Notes under the pieces: generated by a model
The model's input: the letters and a program-made list of their open reading frames with translations, nothing else
Told to the model about the DNA's origin: nothing
The model's database searches: none
Part shown: piece by piece, positions 57,364-64,000 of the stretch
How positions within the stretch are numbered: the stretch's first letter is position 1
How the letters are laid out: each line of letters opens with the position of its first letter
Made by a program: the position numbers and the translations under genes
Assembly (NCBI RefSeq): GCF_002104765.1
Contig: NZ_NCXM01000003.1
Coordinates: 124,001-188,000 of the forward strand
DNA from: Mycolicibacterium vulneris
GTDB lineage: Bacteria > Actinomycetota > Actinomycetes > Mycobacteriales > Mycobacteriaceae
Length of the DNA stretch: 64,000 bases
Direction of reading: 5' to 3'

Positions 57364-59712
57364 CTACGAGTGGGCGACGATGTCGCGGATACGTTTCTTG
57401 TCGATTTTGCCGCTGGGCAGTGCGGGCAGTTCGTCGACGATGGCCAGCCGGCGCGGCACTTTGTACCGGGCCAGGGTGTCGCGCAGGAAGTGCTGGATGC
57501 GATCCAGGGTCAGCTGCGCGCCGGGTCGCAGCACCACGACCGCGGTGACGGCTTCACCCCACCGGGGATCCGGTGTTCCGACGACCGCGCAGTCCGCGAC
57601 CTCGTCGAGGCCGCGCAGCGCGAGCTCGACCTCTGGGGAGTACACGTTTTCCCCACCGCTGATGATCACGTCCTTCTTCCGGTCGACCAGATAGAGCAGC
57701 CCGTTTTTGTCGATGCGCCCGATATCGCCGGTGTGACACCATCCGTCGCGCAACGTCGCCAGCGTGGCGGCCTGGTCGTTCCAGTAGCCGCGAAACAGTG
57801 AGTCCGACTGAACGATGATCTCGCCCGGCTGGCCGGCGGGAACGTCGAGGCCGTCATCGTCGACGATGCGTATCGACACACCGGGAAAGGGGAATCCGAC
57901 CGATCCGAGTCGGTGTGCCGCTGTGGGGTTGTCGAGGGTGTGCAGTTCCCGTGGTAGTCCCGACACGATGGCTTCGGTTTGCCCGTAGAGGTTGGTGAAC
58001 CCGGCGTTGGGCATGGTCGTCAGCGCTTGGCGCAGGGTGTGCGGCGACATCGGCGCGGCGGAATAGACGACGGTGCGCACAGCGCCGAGGGCCTCGTGGG
58101 CGCCGGGTTCGTCCAGCAGGGCTTGGAGCATCACCGGGGCCAGATGCAGCAGGGTGATGCGTTCGGATGTAACCAACCGGAGGGCTTCTGCGGTGTCGAA
58201 ATGTGCTTGGAGGACTGCGGTTCCGCCGCGAGCGTGCAGGGCGCTGATGATGGCCAAGGCGCCGAAGTGGAACATCGGCATGTTGATCAGCCCGCGGTCG
58301 TCGGAGCCGGTGCGCATCTCGACGTTGGCCGCGAAAGCGATTCGGCGCAGTTCGCGGTGTCCGAGCATGCAGCACTTCGAAGGACCCGTGGTGCCGCTGG
58401 TGAATAGCAGGCACGCAATGTCGTCGGGTCGTGCGGCGAACGGCAGCGCATCGGCGACACCCTGCGCAATGAAGGCGTCGAGCCGCGTCATTCCCGGCGG
58501 AGGGGACGTACCGAGGCAGACGATCTGCCGAACCCCGCTCAGCTGGGGCGCGAGTTTGCCCACGGTGGAAGCGAACTCGTCGTCGCAAAATATGATGGAC
58601 GGCGTGACCCTGCGCAGGGCATCGAGGATTTCGGGTGCGGACAGCCGAAAGTTGATCGTTGCCATCATGATTCCGCTGAGCTGGGTGGCGGCCAACAACT
58701 CGCCGTATTCGATGCTGTTGCGACCGAGCACGGCGATGCGGTCTTGGCGGCGCAGTCCGCTCTGGGCCATCGCCGACGCCAACTTCACGCCGCGGTCACG
58801 CAACTGGCGATGGCTGATGACACGGGATCCGAGGCGGTAGGCCGCGACGTCAGGGAAGCGTTCGGCGTTGTCGATGACGATGTCACCCATCGTCATCGCC
58901 GCACCGCCGCCGGGGCGCGCAACAGTGGCCGATGCCCGTCGCGGCGGGGTGGTCGTGCCGTTATGCGGGGGTACCGGGGCAGTGTGGGGAGGTTGCGGCC
59001 GCGGCGTCTCCTCGGCGGGTCGCGTTGATTGAGTCGTGAGTGAGTCGTTGAGGATCGCCATGATCATGCCGGCGACGGTGGTGACCATGTCGTCGTCCTC
59101 CACCGGCAGGCCTTCCGGTCGCACGAAGTACCACGCGCGGTCCAGCAGGGCCAGCACCGCTAGCCCCAGAGTGTCGGTCGACGGAGTCGGCGATGATCGG
59201 CGTGCCTGCAGCGCGAGCCCCAGCGGGGCGGCCACGTGCATCTCCATCCGACGCGCGCCCTCCCGGAACGTGTCGCTGCTCGACGACCAACTGCTCGAGG
59301 ACAGGACGAAAGCGCCGTGGACGTCCATGTAGGCGAAGTAGGCGCCCACCCATGACTTCACGTCATCCAGCGTCGGATGAGCGCCGAGCGTCTCCCACCC
59401 TCTGACCACGGTCTGGGCGTCGTGGTAGGCATTCTGACCAAGTGCGGCAAACACCTCGGCCTTGTCCTTGAAGTAGGTGTAAAAGCCGGCGCGGGAGATC
59501 CCGCACTTCTCGGTGATGTCGTTGATGCGGGTACCGGCGTAGCCGCGACTGAGGAACAGGCTGCGGGCCGCCTCCAATATTGAGTCCCGCGTCTGCATCG
59601 CGCGAGGACTCAATGGGATGTCGTTGTGCTGTTGGTCCACAGTCCCGTCGCGGTTTGGTAAGGCCCGTATCGTCGCCTGATGATACTGCACAAGGGCGGG
59701 CGACCTGGTCAT
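57364..59712 (-). CDS. TetR repressor-acyl-CoA synthetase (FadD) fusion protein
   Basis: 782 residues in one uninterrupted frame. Residues ~38-228 are a full TetR protein: HTH with ILEAARSLFLSRGYAGTRIN, then ITEKCGISRAGFYTYFKDKA, and a helical ligand domain. Residues ~229-272 are a Pro/Thr/Arg-rich linker. Residues 273-782 are a complete ANL acyl-CoA ligase: P-loop TSGTTGPSK at 438-446, YGQTE 576-580, HTGDIGRIDKNG, SGGENVYSPEVE and catalytic Lys769 in LPSGKIDKK. Both halves look functional. An ATG at 58894-58896 could start a free ligase but lacks a good Shine-Dalgarno. Tandem TTGRC boxes precede the gene. It may sense the acyl-CoA it makes. A GTG at residue 25 is an alternative start. Confidence 0.88.
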   Translation of the reverse strand: MTRSPALVQYHQATIRALPNRDGTVDQQHNDIPLSPRAMQTRDSILEAARSLFLSRGYAGTRINDITEKCGISRAGFYTYFKDKAEVFAALGQNAYHDAQTVVRGWETLGAHPTLDDVKSWVGAYFAYMDVHGAFVLSSSSWSSSSDTFREGARRMEMHVAAPLGLALQARRSSPTPSTDTLGLAVLALLDRAWYFVRPEGLPVEDDDMVTTVAGMIMAILNDSLTTQSTRPAEETPRPQPPHTAPVPPHNGTTTPPRRASATVARPGGGAAMTMGDIVIDNAERFPDVAAYRLGSRVISHRQLRDRGVKLASAMAQSGLRRQDRIAVLGRNSIEYGELLAATQLSGIMMATINFRLSAPEILDALRRVTPSIIFCDDEFASTVGKLAPQLSGVRQIVCLGTSPPPGMTRLDAFIAQGVADALPFAARPDDIACLLFTSGTTGPSKCCMLGHRELRRIAFAANVEMRTGSDDRGLINMPMFHFGALAIISALHARGGTAVLQAHFDTAEALRLVTSERITLLHLAPVMLQALLDEPGAHEALGAVRTVVYSAAPMSPHTLRQALTTMPNAGFTNLYGQTEAIVSGLPRELHTLDNPTAAHRLGSVGFPFPGVSIRIVDDDGLDVPAGQPGEIIVQSDSLFRGYWNDQAATLATLRDGWCHTGDIGRIDKNGLLYLVDRKKDVIISGGENVYSPEVELALRGLDEVADCAVVGTPDPRWGEAVTAVVVLRPGAQLTLDRIQHFLRDTLARYKVPRRLAIVDELPALPSGKIDKKRIRDIVAHS

Positions 59713-59773
59713 GCAGATCGCTGAATCCGCGCCGTCGCACGGTATCGACGCAGTTCAAGACGCATTTACGAAC

Positions 59774-59789
59774 TTGGCATTGTTGTCAA
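59774..59789. promoter_or_regulatory. TTGAC-type box A upstream of TetR-FadD
   Basis: TTGGCATTGTTGTCAA. It fits TTGRCR-N4-YGTCAA and overlaps a second symmetry, ATTGTTG-T-CAACAAT (59779-59793). Confidence 0.6.
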
Positions 59790-59795
59790 CAATAC

Positions 59796-59811
59796 TTGGC
59801 GTTTGCGTCAA
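59796..59811. promoter_or_regulatory. TTGAC-type box B upstream of TetR-FadD
   Basis: TTGGCGTTTGCGTCAA. It lies exactly 22 nt (about two helical turns) from box A in the divergent promoter region shared with the SnoaL-like gene. Confidence 0.6.
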
Positions 59812-59911
59812 GTAGCGCTAGGGTCGGGCCATGAGAAGCGGGTGTCACCCGCGTGGCGCCGCCGTGCACCTCGATCCGGTCGTGTGCCGTCGACACAATT
59901 AGGAGACCACT

Positions 59912-60334
59912 ATGGCTGACGTCGTTGCCGATACGAGCCGAGCGGAGATGGTGGCGGCTCTGCTGCGTGACTTCTCCGGTGGTGACTTCGACACCGCGAT
60001 GACGTTGTTCGCCGAGGAGATCGAGGTGCGGCTGCCGTTCCAGGATGAGCGCACCGGTTTTTGGTCTCACGTCAGGGGCAAGCGCGGTGTTCGGCAACTC
60101 TTCGAGGGGGTGGCCAAGCTGTTCGATCCGCACCCGCTACACCTCGACGAGGTGTTTTCCGCCACCGACGACAGGACTGTCGTGGCCCGCTATCACGGTG
60201 ATTTCGTGGCCCGCGACACCGGAAAGCCCTACCAGAACACCTACATCGCCGTGTTCGAGTTCGACGGCCGCCTGATCAGGTCATGGACGGAATTTCACAA
60301 CCCGATGGTGCTGGCCGAGGCGTTACGCCCCTAG
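59912..60334 (+). CDS. SnoaL/NTF2-like (ketosteroid-isomerase-fold) protein
   Basis: 140 residues with the cone-shaped NTF2 fold pattern: MVAALLRDFSGGDFDTAMTL, FAEEIEVRLPF, GKRGVRQLFEGVAKLF and a last strand IAVFEFDGRLIRSWTEFHNP. Members include ketosteroid isomerases, polyketide cyclases and limonene-epoxide-hydrolase-like enzymes. It is divergent from the TetR-FadD fusion and shares its operator region. Possibly an isomerase or hydratase for the ligase product. Confidence 0.82.
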   Translation: MADVVADTSRAEMVAALLRDFSGGDFDTAMTLFAEEIEVRLPFQDERTGFWSHVRGKRGVRQLFEGVAKLFDPHPLHLDEVFSATDDRTVVARYHGDFVARDTGKPYQNTYIAVFEFDGRLIRSWTEFHNPMVLAEALRP

Positions 60335-60342
60335 ATCAGCGC

Positions 60343-61566
60343 TCACCCTGCGCGCGCCTCGCGGGGCAACCCCAGGATCCGCTCGGCGATGATGTTGCGT
60401 TGAATCTCCGACGTGCCTGCGTAGATGGTGCCGGCCATCGCGTTGCACAGATGCACCGACAACCACGAGCTGGAATCGTTTGGCGCGCCGGCGTCATCGG
60501 CACGGAACCACCGCATGGGCATGTCACCGTCCCACGCCAGGGCATCCGTGCCCAGGATGTCGACGGCCAACCGCGTAGTGCTCTGGTGATACTCGCTCCA
60601 GTAGAGCTTGGCGACGGACGCCTCGGGCCCCAGCGACCCGTCGCGCATGTAGGCCGACAGGATCTTGTCGCCCAGCGCTTTCATCACCGCGACACCGAGA
60701 TAGGCGCGTCCGAGCCGCTCACGGGTCACCGGTTGCCGGTCAGCGCCGCGATCCTTGGCCAGCGCGAAGACGCGTTCGAGTTCATGGGCGAACAGAATCG
60801 GGTTGACCGCCGCTTCCTCGCCCCGTTCGTGGCTGAGCAGCGAATTGGCAACCGCCCAGCCGTTGTTGACCTCCCCGACGACCAGACCGGCCTCGGTCCG
60901 GGCGTCATTGAGAAAGACCTCGCAAAAGTCTTCGGTGTTGTTGAGCATCGTGATCGGCCGGACGTCGACACCAGGCTGGTCCATCGGCATCAGCAGCATG
61001 CTGATGCCCTTGGACTTCGGCGCGTCCGGGTCGGTGCGGGCCAACAGGAACATCCAGTTGGCGTTTGTCGCGTTCGAGGTCCAGATCTTCTGGCCGTCGA
61101 TGTGCCACTGGTCGCCTTCGCGTCGGGCACGGGTTCGCAGACCCGCGAGGTCTGAACCGGCCTCGGGCTCGGAGTAGCCCTGGCACCAGATGTCCTCGCC
61201 GCTGATGATGCGGGGCAGGAACCGCAGCTTCTGTTCGTGAGTTCCCCAGGCCGCCAACGTGTTCCCGAGCAGCTTCATCGACAGCGTGTCGCCCGGGCTG
61301 CCCACCGGCACCCTGGCGCGGGAGAACTCTTCGACCACCACCAGGTGGTCCAGTTTGGTCAGGCCCCGCCCGCCGTAGGCCACCGGCCACGTCACGCCGA
61401 GCATTCCGGCGTGCGCGCACAGGCGGCGCCACCGGTCGACGAACTCACGGCGCTGCGGCCCGGGCAGCGCGCCGGGACCCGACCAGTCGGCGGGGAGGTT
61501 GGCTCGAAGAAACGCCCTGACCTCATCACGGAACCCGGGCGTCTCGGCTGGTCCTGTCGCGGTCAC
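60343..61566 (-). CDS. Acyl-CoA dehydrogenase, large/alpha-type subunit
   Basis: About 407 residues. FAD/substrate block YSEPEAGSDLAGLRTRA, then GQKIWTSNATNANWMFLLAR and the terminal IYAGTSEIQRNIIAERILGLP. YEGT is YAGT, so the catalytic base lies elsewhere, as in steroid-type alpha2beta2 FadE enzymes. GTG 61564-61566 (VTATGPAETPGFRDEVRAFL) chosen over TTG 61584. It is divergent from another FadE gene 93 nt away, and the two probably form a heteromer. Confidence 0.87.
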   Translation of the reverse strand: MTATGPAETPGFRDEVRAFLRANLPADWSGPGALPGPQRREFVDRWRRLCAHAGMLGVTWPVAYGGRGLTKLDHLVVVEEFSRARVPVGSPGDTLSMKLLGNTLAAWGTHEQKLRFLPRIISGEDIWCQGYSEPEAGSDLAGLRTRARREGDQWHIDGQKIWTSNATNANWMFLLARTDPDAPKSKGISMLLMPMDQPGVDVRPITMLNNTEDFCEVFLNDARTEAGLVVGEVNNGWAVANSLLSHERGEEAAVNPILFAHELERVFALAKDRGADRQPVTRERLGRAYLGVAVMKALGDKILSAYMRDGSLGPEASVAKLYWSEYHQSTTRLAVDILGTDALAWDGDMPMRWFRADDAGAPNDSSSWLSVHLCNAMAGTIYAGTSEIQRNIIAERILGLPREARAG

Positions 61567-61616
61567 AAGGCCACCCCCGGGCAATTGCCAAGAATCATAT
61601 AGAGGATACTAATGTA

Positions 61617-61628
61617 TTCGAAATCGAA
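61617..61628. promoter_or_regulatory. Palindrome between divergent fadE genes
   Basis: TTCGAAATCGAA (TTCGA / TCGAA) in an AT-rich 40-nt stretch with ACTAAT repeats on either side. Placed to control both divergent acyl-CoA dehydrogenase genes. Confidence 0.4.
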
Positions 61629-61659
61629 CTAATATGGTGCTTTGACTGGAGGGGGCCGA

Positions 61660-62784
61660 ATGCCGTTGCTGACCGATGACGACCGGATGGAGTTCCGGAT
61701 CTGGGTCCGCGACGGCCTGCAGCAGCACGCGCCATTGGCCCGGACGCGACAACTGGCCGAGTCGGGTCGCCGCGACGACCCGATTCTGTGCGGGAGCCTC
61801 GCGGAATTGGGGGTGTTCGGACTGGCGACGCCCGAGGAGTACGGCGGCGGTGACGTCGGTGCGGCAGGGTTGGCCATTTTCCTGATGGAGGCCGGCCGGT
61901 GCCTGTTGCCCGCGCCGTATCTGTCGACCGCCGTGCTGGCGCCGACAGCGATCCGGTGGGCCGGCGCCGAGGAACACTTCGCCGATCTACTCAAAGGCAT
62001 CGTTCAGGGACAGGCGCGGGTGGCGCTGGCGTTGAGCCCGTTGGATGGCGCCGCGCCCCGCGCCACGCATGATGGACACACTTGGCGGGTCAGCGGCGCC
62101 GAACCGGCCGTGCTGGAAGCTGATGTGGCGGATTGGCTGATCGTGGCCGCCGAAACCGATACCGGGCCTGGGCTATTCGTGGTCGACGGGCACGACGCCG
62201 GGGTGTGCATCGAGGCGCTTCGCTCCGTCGATGCGACCCGGCCGGTTGCGGCTGTCACCTTCGACGCTGTACCGGCAGTCGCGCTGGGTGAGGTGGATGC
62301 CGCGGCGGCGCTGCGAGCCCGGCTGCAGGACCTCATTCGCTTGGCGATAGCCGCCGATGCGGTCGGGGGTGCTCAACGGCTGCTGGACATGTCGGTGGAC
62401 TACGCCAAGACGCGGGTTCAGTTCGGCCGACCGATCGGCTCCTTTCAGGCGATCAAGCACCGCTGCGCCGACCTGTTCGTGGCGGTGCAGGCCGCCACCG
62501 CCGCGGTGGAGGCGGCGTTCGACCACCTCGATCAGCCACAGCCGATCCCGGTGTCGGCGGCGGTGGCCGCGGTCTGCGCGCACGAGGCGAACTGGCAGGC
62601 GGTCCGGACCGCCATGCAAATCCATGGTGGGCTCGCCTTGACGTGGGAGCACGAGGTGCAGCTCTATTTGAAACGCGCGACGGCATCCCAGCACCTGTTG
62701 GGCAATCCCGACCGGGAGCTGGCCCGGCTCACCGATCTGGTGCTCGCCGAGGGCTACGACGTGGCCCAAGAGATCATCGGATGA
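61660..62784 (+). CDS. Acyl-CoA dehydrogenase, small/beta-type subunit
   Basis: 374 residues. It has the acyl-CoA dehydrogenase fold (TPEEYGGGDVGAAGLAIFL, TRVQFGRPIGSFQAIKHRCA, MQIHGGLALTWEHEVQLYLK), but the central SEPGAGSD motif is lost (ALSPLDGAAPRATHDG) and the C-terminal TSEIQ block is absent. That is the pattern of the non-FAD-motif partner in heteromeric FadE pairs of mycobacterial steroid metabolism. ATG 61660 follows GGAGGGGG. Partner most likely the divergent gene at 60343-61566. Confidence 0.85.
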   Translation: MPLLTDDDRMEFRIWVRDGLQQHAPLARTRQLAESGRRDDPILCGSLAELGVFGLATPEEYGGGDVGAAGLAIFLMEAGRCLLPAPYLSTAVLAPTAIRWAGAEEHFADLLKGIVQGQARVALALSPLDGAAPRATHDGHTWRVSGAEPAVLEADVADWLIVAAETDTGPGLFVVDGHDAGVCIEALRSVDATRPVAAVTFDAVPAVALGEVDAAAALRARLQDLIRLAIAADAVGGAQRLLDMSVDYAKTRVQFGRPIGSFQAIKHRCADLFVAVQAATAAVEAAFDHLDQPQPIPVSAAVAAVCAHEANWQAVRTAMQIHGGLALTWEHEVQLYLKRATASQHLLGNPDRELARLTDLVLAEGYDVAQEIIG

Positions 62785-62803
62785 ACCCCCGTCCAACGAC
62801 CGT

Positions 62804-62816
62804 CACCTCAGAGGTG
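62804..62816. repeat. Short palindrome between convergent genes
   Basis: CACCTC-A-GAGGTG between the ends of the FadE and GntR genes. Too tight a loop for all base pairs; possibly part of a weak terminator. Confidence 0.2.
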
Positions 62817-62828
62817 TACGCCGTCGGG

Positions 62829-63584
62829 TCAGCCGAGCATCTCCACCACCGTTTTGGCCAACGGGCGGGCGGTGTAGTGGTGCTCGATCTCGTCGAGGTG
62901 CTTGTTCCACAATTCAATCGCGGCATCGGTGTCGCGGCGTTCGATCAGCGTCACAAAATAAGCGTGCGTGCGATGCACTTCGCCGTACTCAACGCCCAAC
63001 TCACCGGGCGCCAGCGCCTCGACGTAGCGGGTCCGCGCCGGCAGCAAGAGGTGGTACAGCACCTCCACGGTGGTGCGGACCGTCTCGTTGCCGGCGAGTT
63101 CGGCGACCAGCAGGTGAAAGTTGATGTCGTGGCGGGCATACTCGGCCGGGTTCGCGATGTGCGGTGTCGCCTCGGTGATCGCCTGGCTGAGCCGGGATAC
63201 GTTCTGGCGACGTTTGTCTCGCGCGACCGCCTCGCCCAAGGGCCGTTCCAGCGCGCTACGCGCACGGTAGACATCAGCCATCGTGGTGCCGCGATATTGC
63301 AGCAGATATCCCAGATGACGCGCTGCCATGACGCCGTCGGGGGGCTTGACGCGTGCGCCGCCCAGGGCGCCGCGCCGCACGACGATCAACGCCTCGGACT
63401 CCAGGATGCGGAACGCTTCGCGCAGGGTGGGCCGGCTGACGTCGAACTGCTCCATCAATACGGCTTCGGCCGGCAGCAGCGCATCGGCCGGAAGTTCACC
63501 GGTGATGATCTGTCCGCGCAGACTGGCGGCGACCAGCTCGGCGGCCTTGGGAACCCGGACGGCACCAAAGGACGCTGCCGTCAT
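62829..63584 (-). CDS. GntR-family (FCD subclass) regulator, second
   Basis: 251 residues. N-terminal winged HTH (LVAASLRGQIITGELPADAL, LLPAEAVLMEQFDVSRPTLR, EAFRILESEALIVVRRG) and FCD domain with RSALERPLGEAVARD, HDINFHLLVAELAGNE and EVHRTHAYFVTLIERRD. Similar in plan to the 2180 GntR, but the recognition helix SRPTLREAFR differs (SRATVREALR), so a different operator is expected. It is divergent from a MaoC gene across 212 nt that contain a weak TGT-AGA-ACA element near 63652. Confidence 0.87.
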   Translation of the reverse strand: MTAASFGAVRVPKAAELVAASLRGQIITGELPADALLPAEAVLMEQFDVSRPTLREAFRILESEALIVVRRGALGGARVKPPDGVMAARHLGYLLQYRGTTMADVYRARSALERPLGEAVARDKRRQNVSRLSQAITEATPHIANPAEYARHDINFHLLVAELAGNETVRTTVEVLYHLLLPARTRYVEALAPGELGVEYGEVHRTHAYFVTLIERRDTDAAIELWNKHLDEIEHHYTARPLAKTVVEMLG

Positions 63585-63796
63585 CGTTTCCCCCTCCCGT
63601 GCGCTCTAGGTGTCGACATCGCGGCACCGGCGAGCGGTACCGCTCATCGTGTAGAACATTTTAATCCTCCAACTGTTTTATGGGATGGAGGCGCCCGGTG
63701 CACGTTCGGACCGTCACGGCCGCGCCGCCGCGCGTCCAATGACTGCACCCGCGCTGCGACATCGGTAACCCACATCAATTCAACGAAGGATGGATC

Positions 63797-64000
63797 GTGC
63801 GAAAGATAGAAGGCCCAGACGAATTGCGCGCACTGGTCGGCCAGGAGATCGGTGTCAGCGGCTGGAAGGCGGTGGATCAGGACCGCATCAACCTGTTCGC
63901 CGACGCCACCGACGACCACCAATGGATCCATGTCGACCCTGAGAAGGCCGCCCAGGGGCCCTTCGGGGCGCCGATCGCCCATGGATACCTCACCTTGTCG
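63797..64000 (+). CDS. MaoC-family hydratase, HtdZ-like (third copy), 3' end outside window
   Basis: 68 residues are visible from GTG 63797, preceded by [28 protein letters not shown], then [13 protein letters not shown] with the catalytic Asp/His, and [13 protein letters not shown] match the two other HtdZ-like genes of the window. About half the gene is present and no defect is seen. Divergent from the GntR gene, which may control it. Confidence 0.87.
   Translation, partial: MRKIEGPDELRALVGQEIGVSGWKAVDQDRINLFADATDDHQWIHVDPEKAAQGPFGAPIAHGYLTLS

Noticed and set aside
58894..58896. Separate FadD gene starting inside the TetR-FadD frame
   Set aside because: There is no stop, frameshift or clear Shine-Dalgarno between the two domains, so one fused product is the simplest reading. 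An additional shorter product is not excluded.
63644..63982. 112-codon minus frame at the window end
   Set aside because: Antisense to the third HtdZ-like gene, whose catalytic motif is clear.
1..64000. KstR or KstR2 operators of the cholesterol regulon
   Set aside because: The steroid-like gene content made me look for TNNAAC-NN-GTTNNA and CAAG-N2-CTTG sites in promoters. I saw no convincing copy; the repeated boxes here have other sequences.
1..64000. Mobile elements, CRISPR arrays, tRNA/rRNA genes
   Set aside because: No transposase, integrase, terminal repeats, spaced direct-repeat array or tRNA-like cloverleaf was recognised. Relics seem to result from deletion rather than insertion.

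Overview
The window is high-GC actinobacterial DNA, very probably from a Mycobacterium. The content supports this: many FadE/FadD/SDR/MaoC lipid-catabolism genes, WS/DGAT wax-ester/triacylglycerol synthases, a plsB2-plsC pair, small secreted DUF732-type proteins, an NDMA-type alcohol dehydrogenase, mycofactocin-type SDRs and 3Fe-4S ferredoxin/P450 pairs. I cannot name the species. No tRNA, rRNA, CRISPR array, insertion sequence or prophage was seen.

Layout. 1-6.7 kb: end of an acyl-CoA dehydrogenase, a two-subunit CoA transferase, a GntR/FCD regulator, an HtdZ-like MaoC hydratase, and a minus-strand operon of a BadI-like ring-cleaving hydrolase, an acyl-CoA dehydrogenase and a dienoyl-CoA-reductase-like SDR. 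The GntR promoter and the BadI promoter carry the same GGTCTTACC-type operator. 6.7-13.3 kb: plsB2-like and HAD-PlsC acyltransferases, an alpha/beta hydrolase and a WS/DGAT. 13.3-21.6 kb: relics, then NDMA-type ADH, P450, ferredoxin, ALDH and a VanB/VanA-like reductase plus Rieske oxygenase. 21.8-25.5 kb: valine operon mmsA-fadE9-mmsB behind a perfect 24-nt palindrome. 25.8-27.3 kb: two secreted small proteins and a ThiF/E1 relic.

27.4-37.7 kb: a plus-strand unit (cysteine-free HMG-CoA-synthase-like/OB-fold protein, thiolase, LLM flavin oxidoreductase) facing a seven-gene minus-strand operon (CaiB-type CoA transferase, two-domain VOC protein, OB-fold protein, thiolase-like protein, FadA thiolase, acetyl-CoA hydrolase/transferase-like protein without its catalytic Glu, MaoC). 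38.5-57.2 kb: two paralogous TetR regulators and a repeated operator TGRCAG-N4-CTGYCA flank a ten-gene minus operon for side-chain/ring oxidation (fused FadE34-like dehydrogenase, Ltp2-like aldolase with OB-fold partner, P450, Rieske oxygenase, amidohydrolase, SDR, acyltransferase) and a plus operon (mycofactocin-type SDR, FadD, esterase, WS/DGAT).

57.4-64 kb: a single 782-residue polypeptide joining a complete TetR repressor to a complete acyl-CoA synthetase. It sits behind tandem TTGRCR-N4-YGTCAA boxes that recur upstream of the 37.7 kb CoA-transferase operon, so one protein may both make an acyl-CoA and sense it. Next come a SnoaL-like protein, a divergent FadE pair, a second GntR regulator and a third HtdZ-like MaoC gene cut by the window end.

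Overall the genes read as CoA-activation, beta-oxidation, ring-attack and storage-lipid modules for cyclic or branched hydrophobic substrates, each module with its own local operator. Substrates are inferred, not shown. Several gene relics (pntB, alcohol dehydrogenase, HAD-PlsC, GAF regulator, ThiF) show that the region is turning over.
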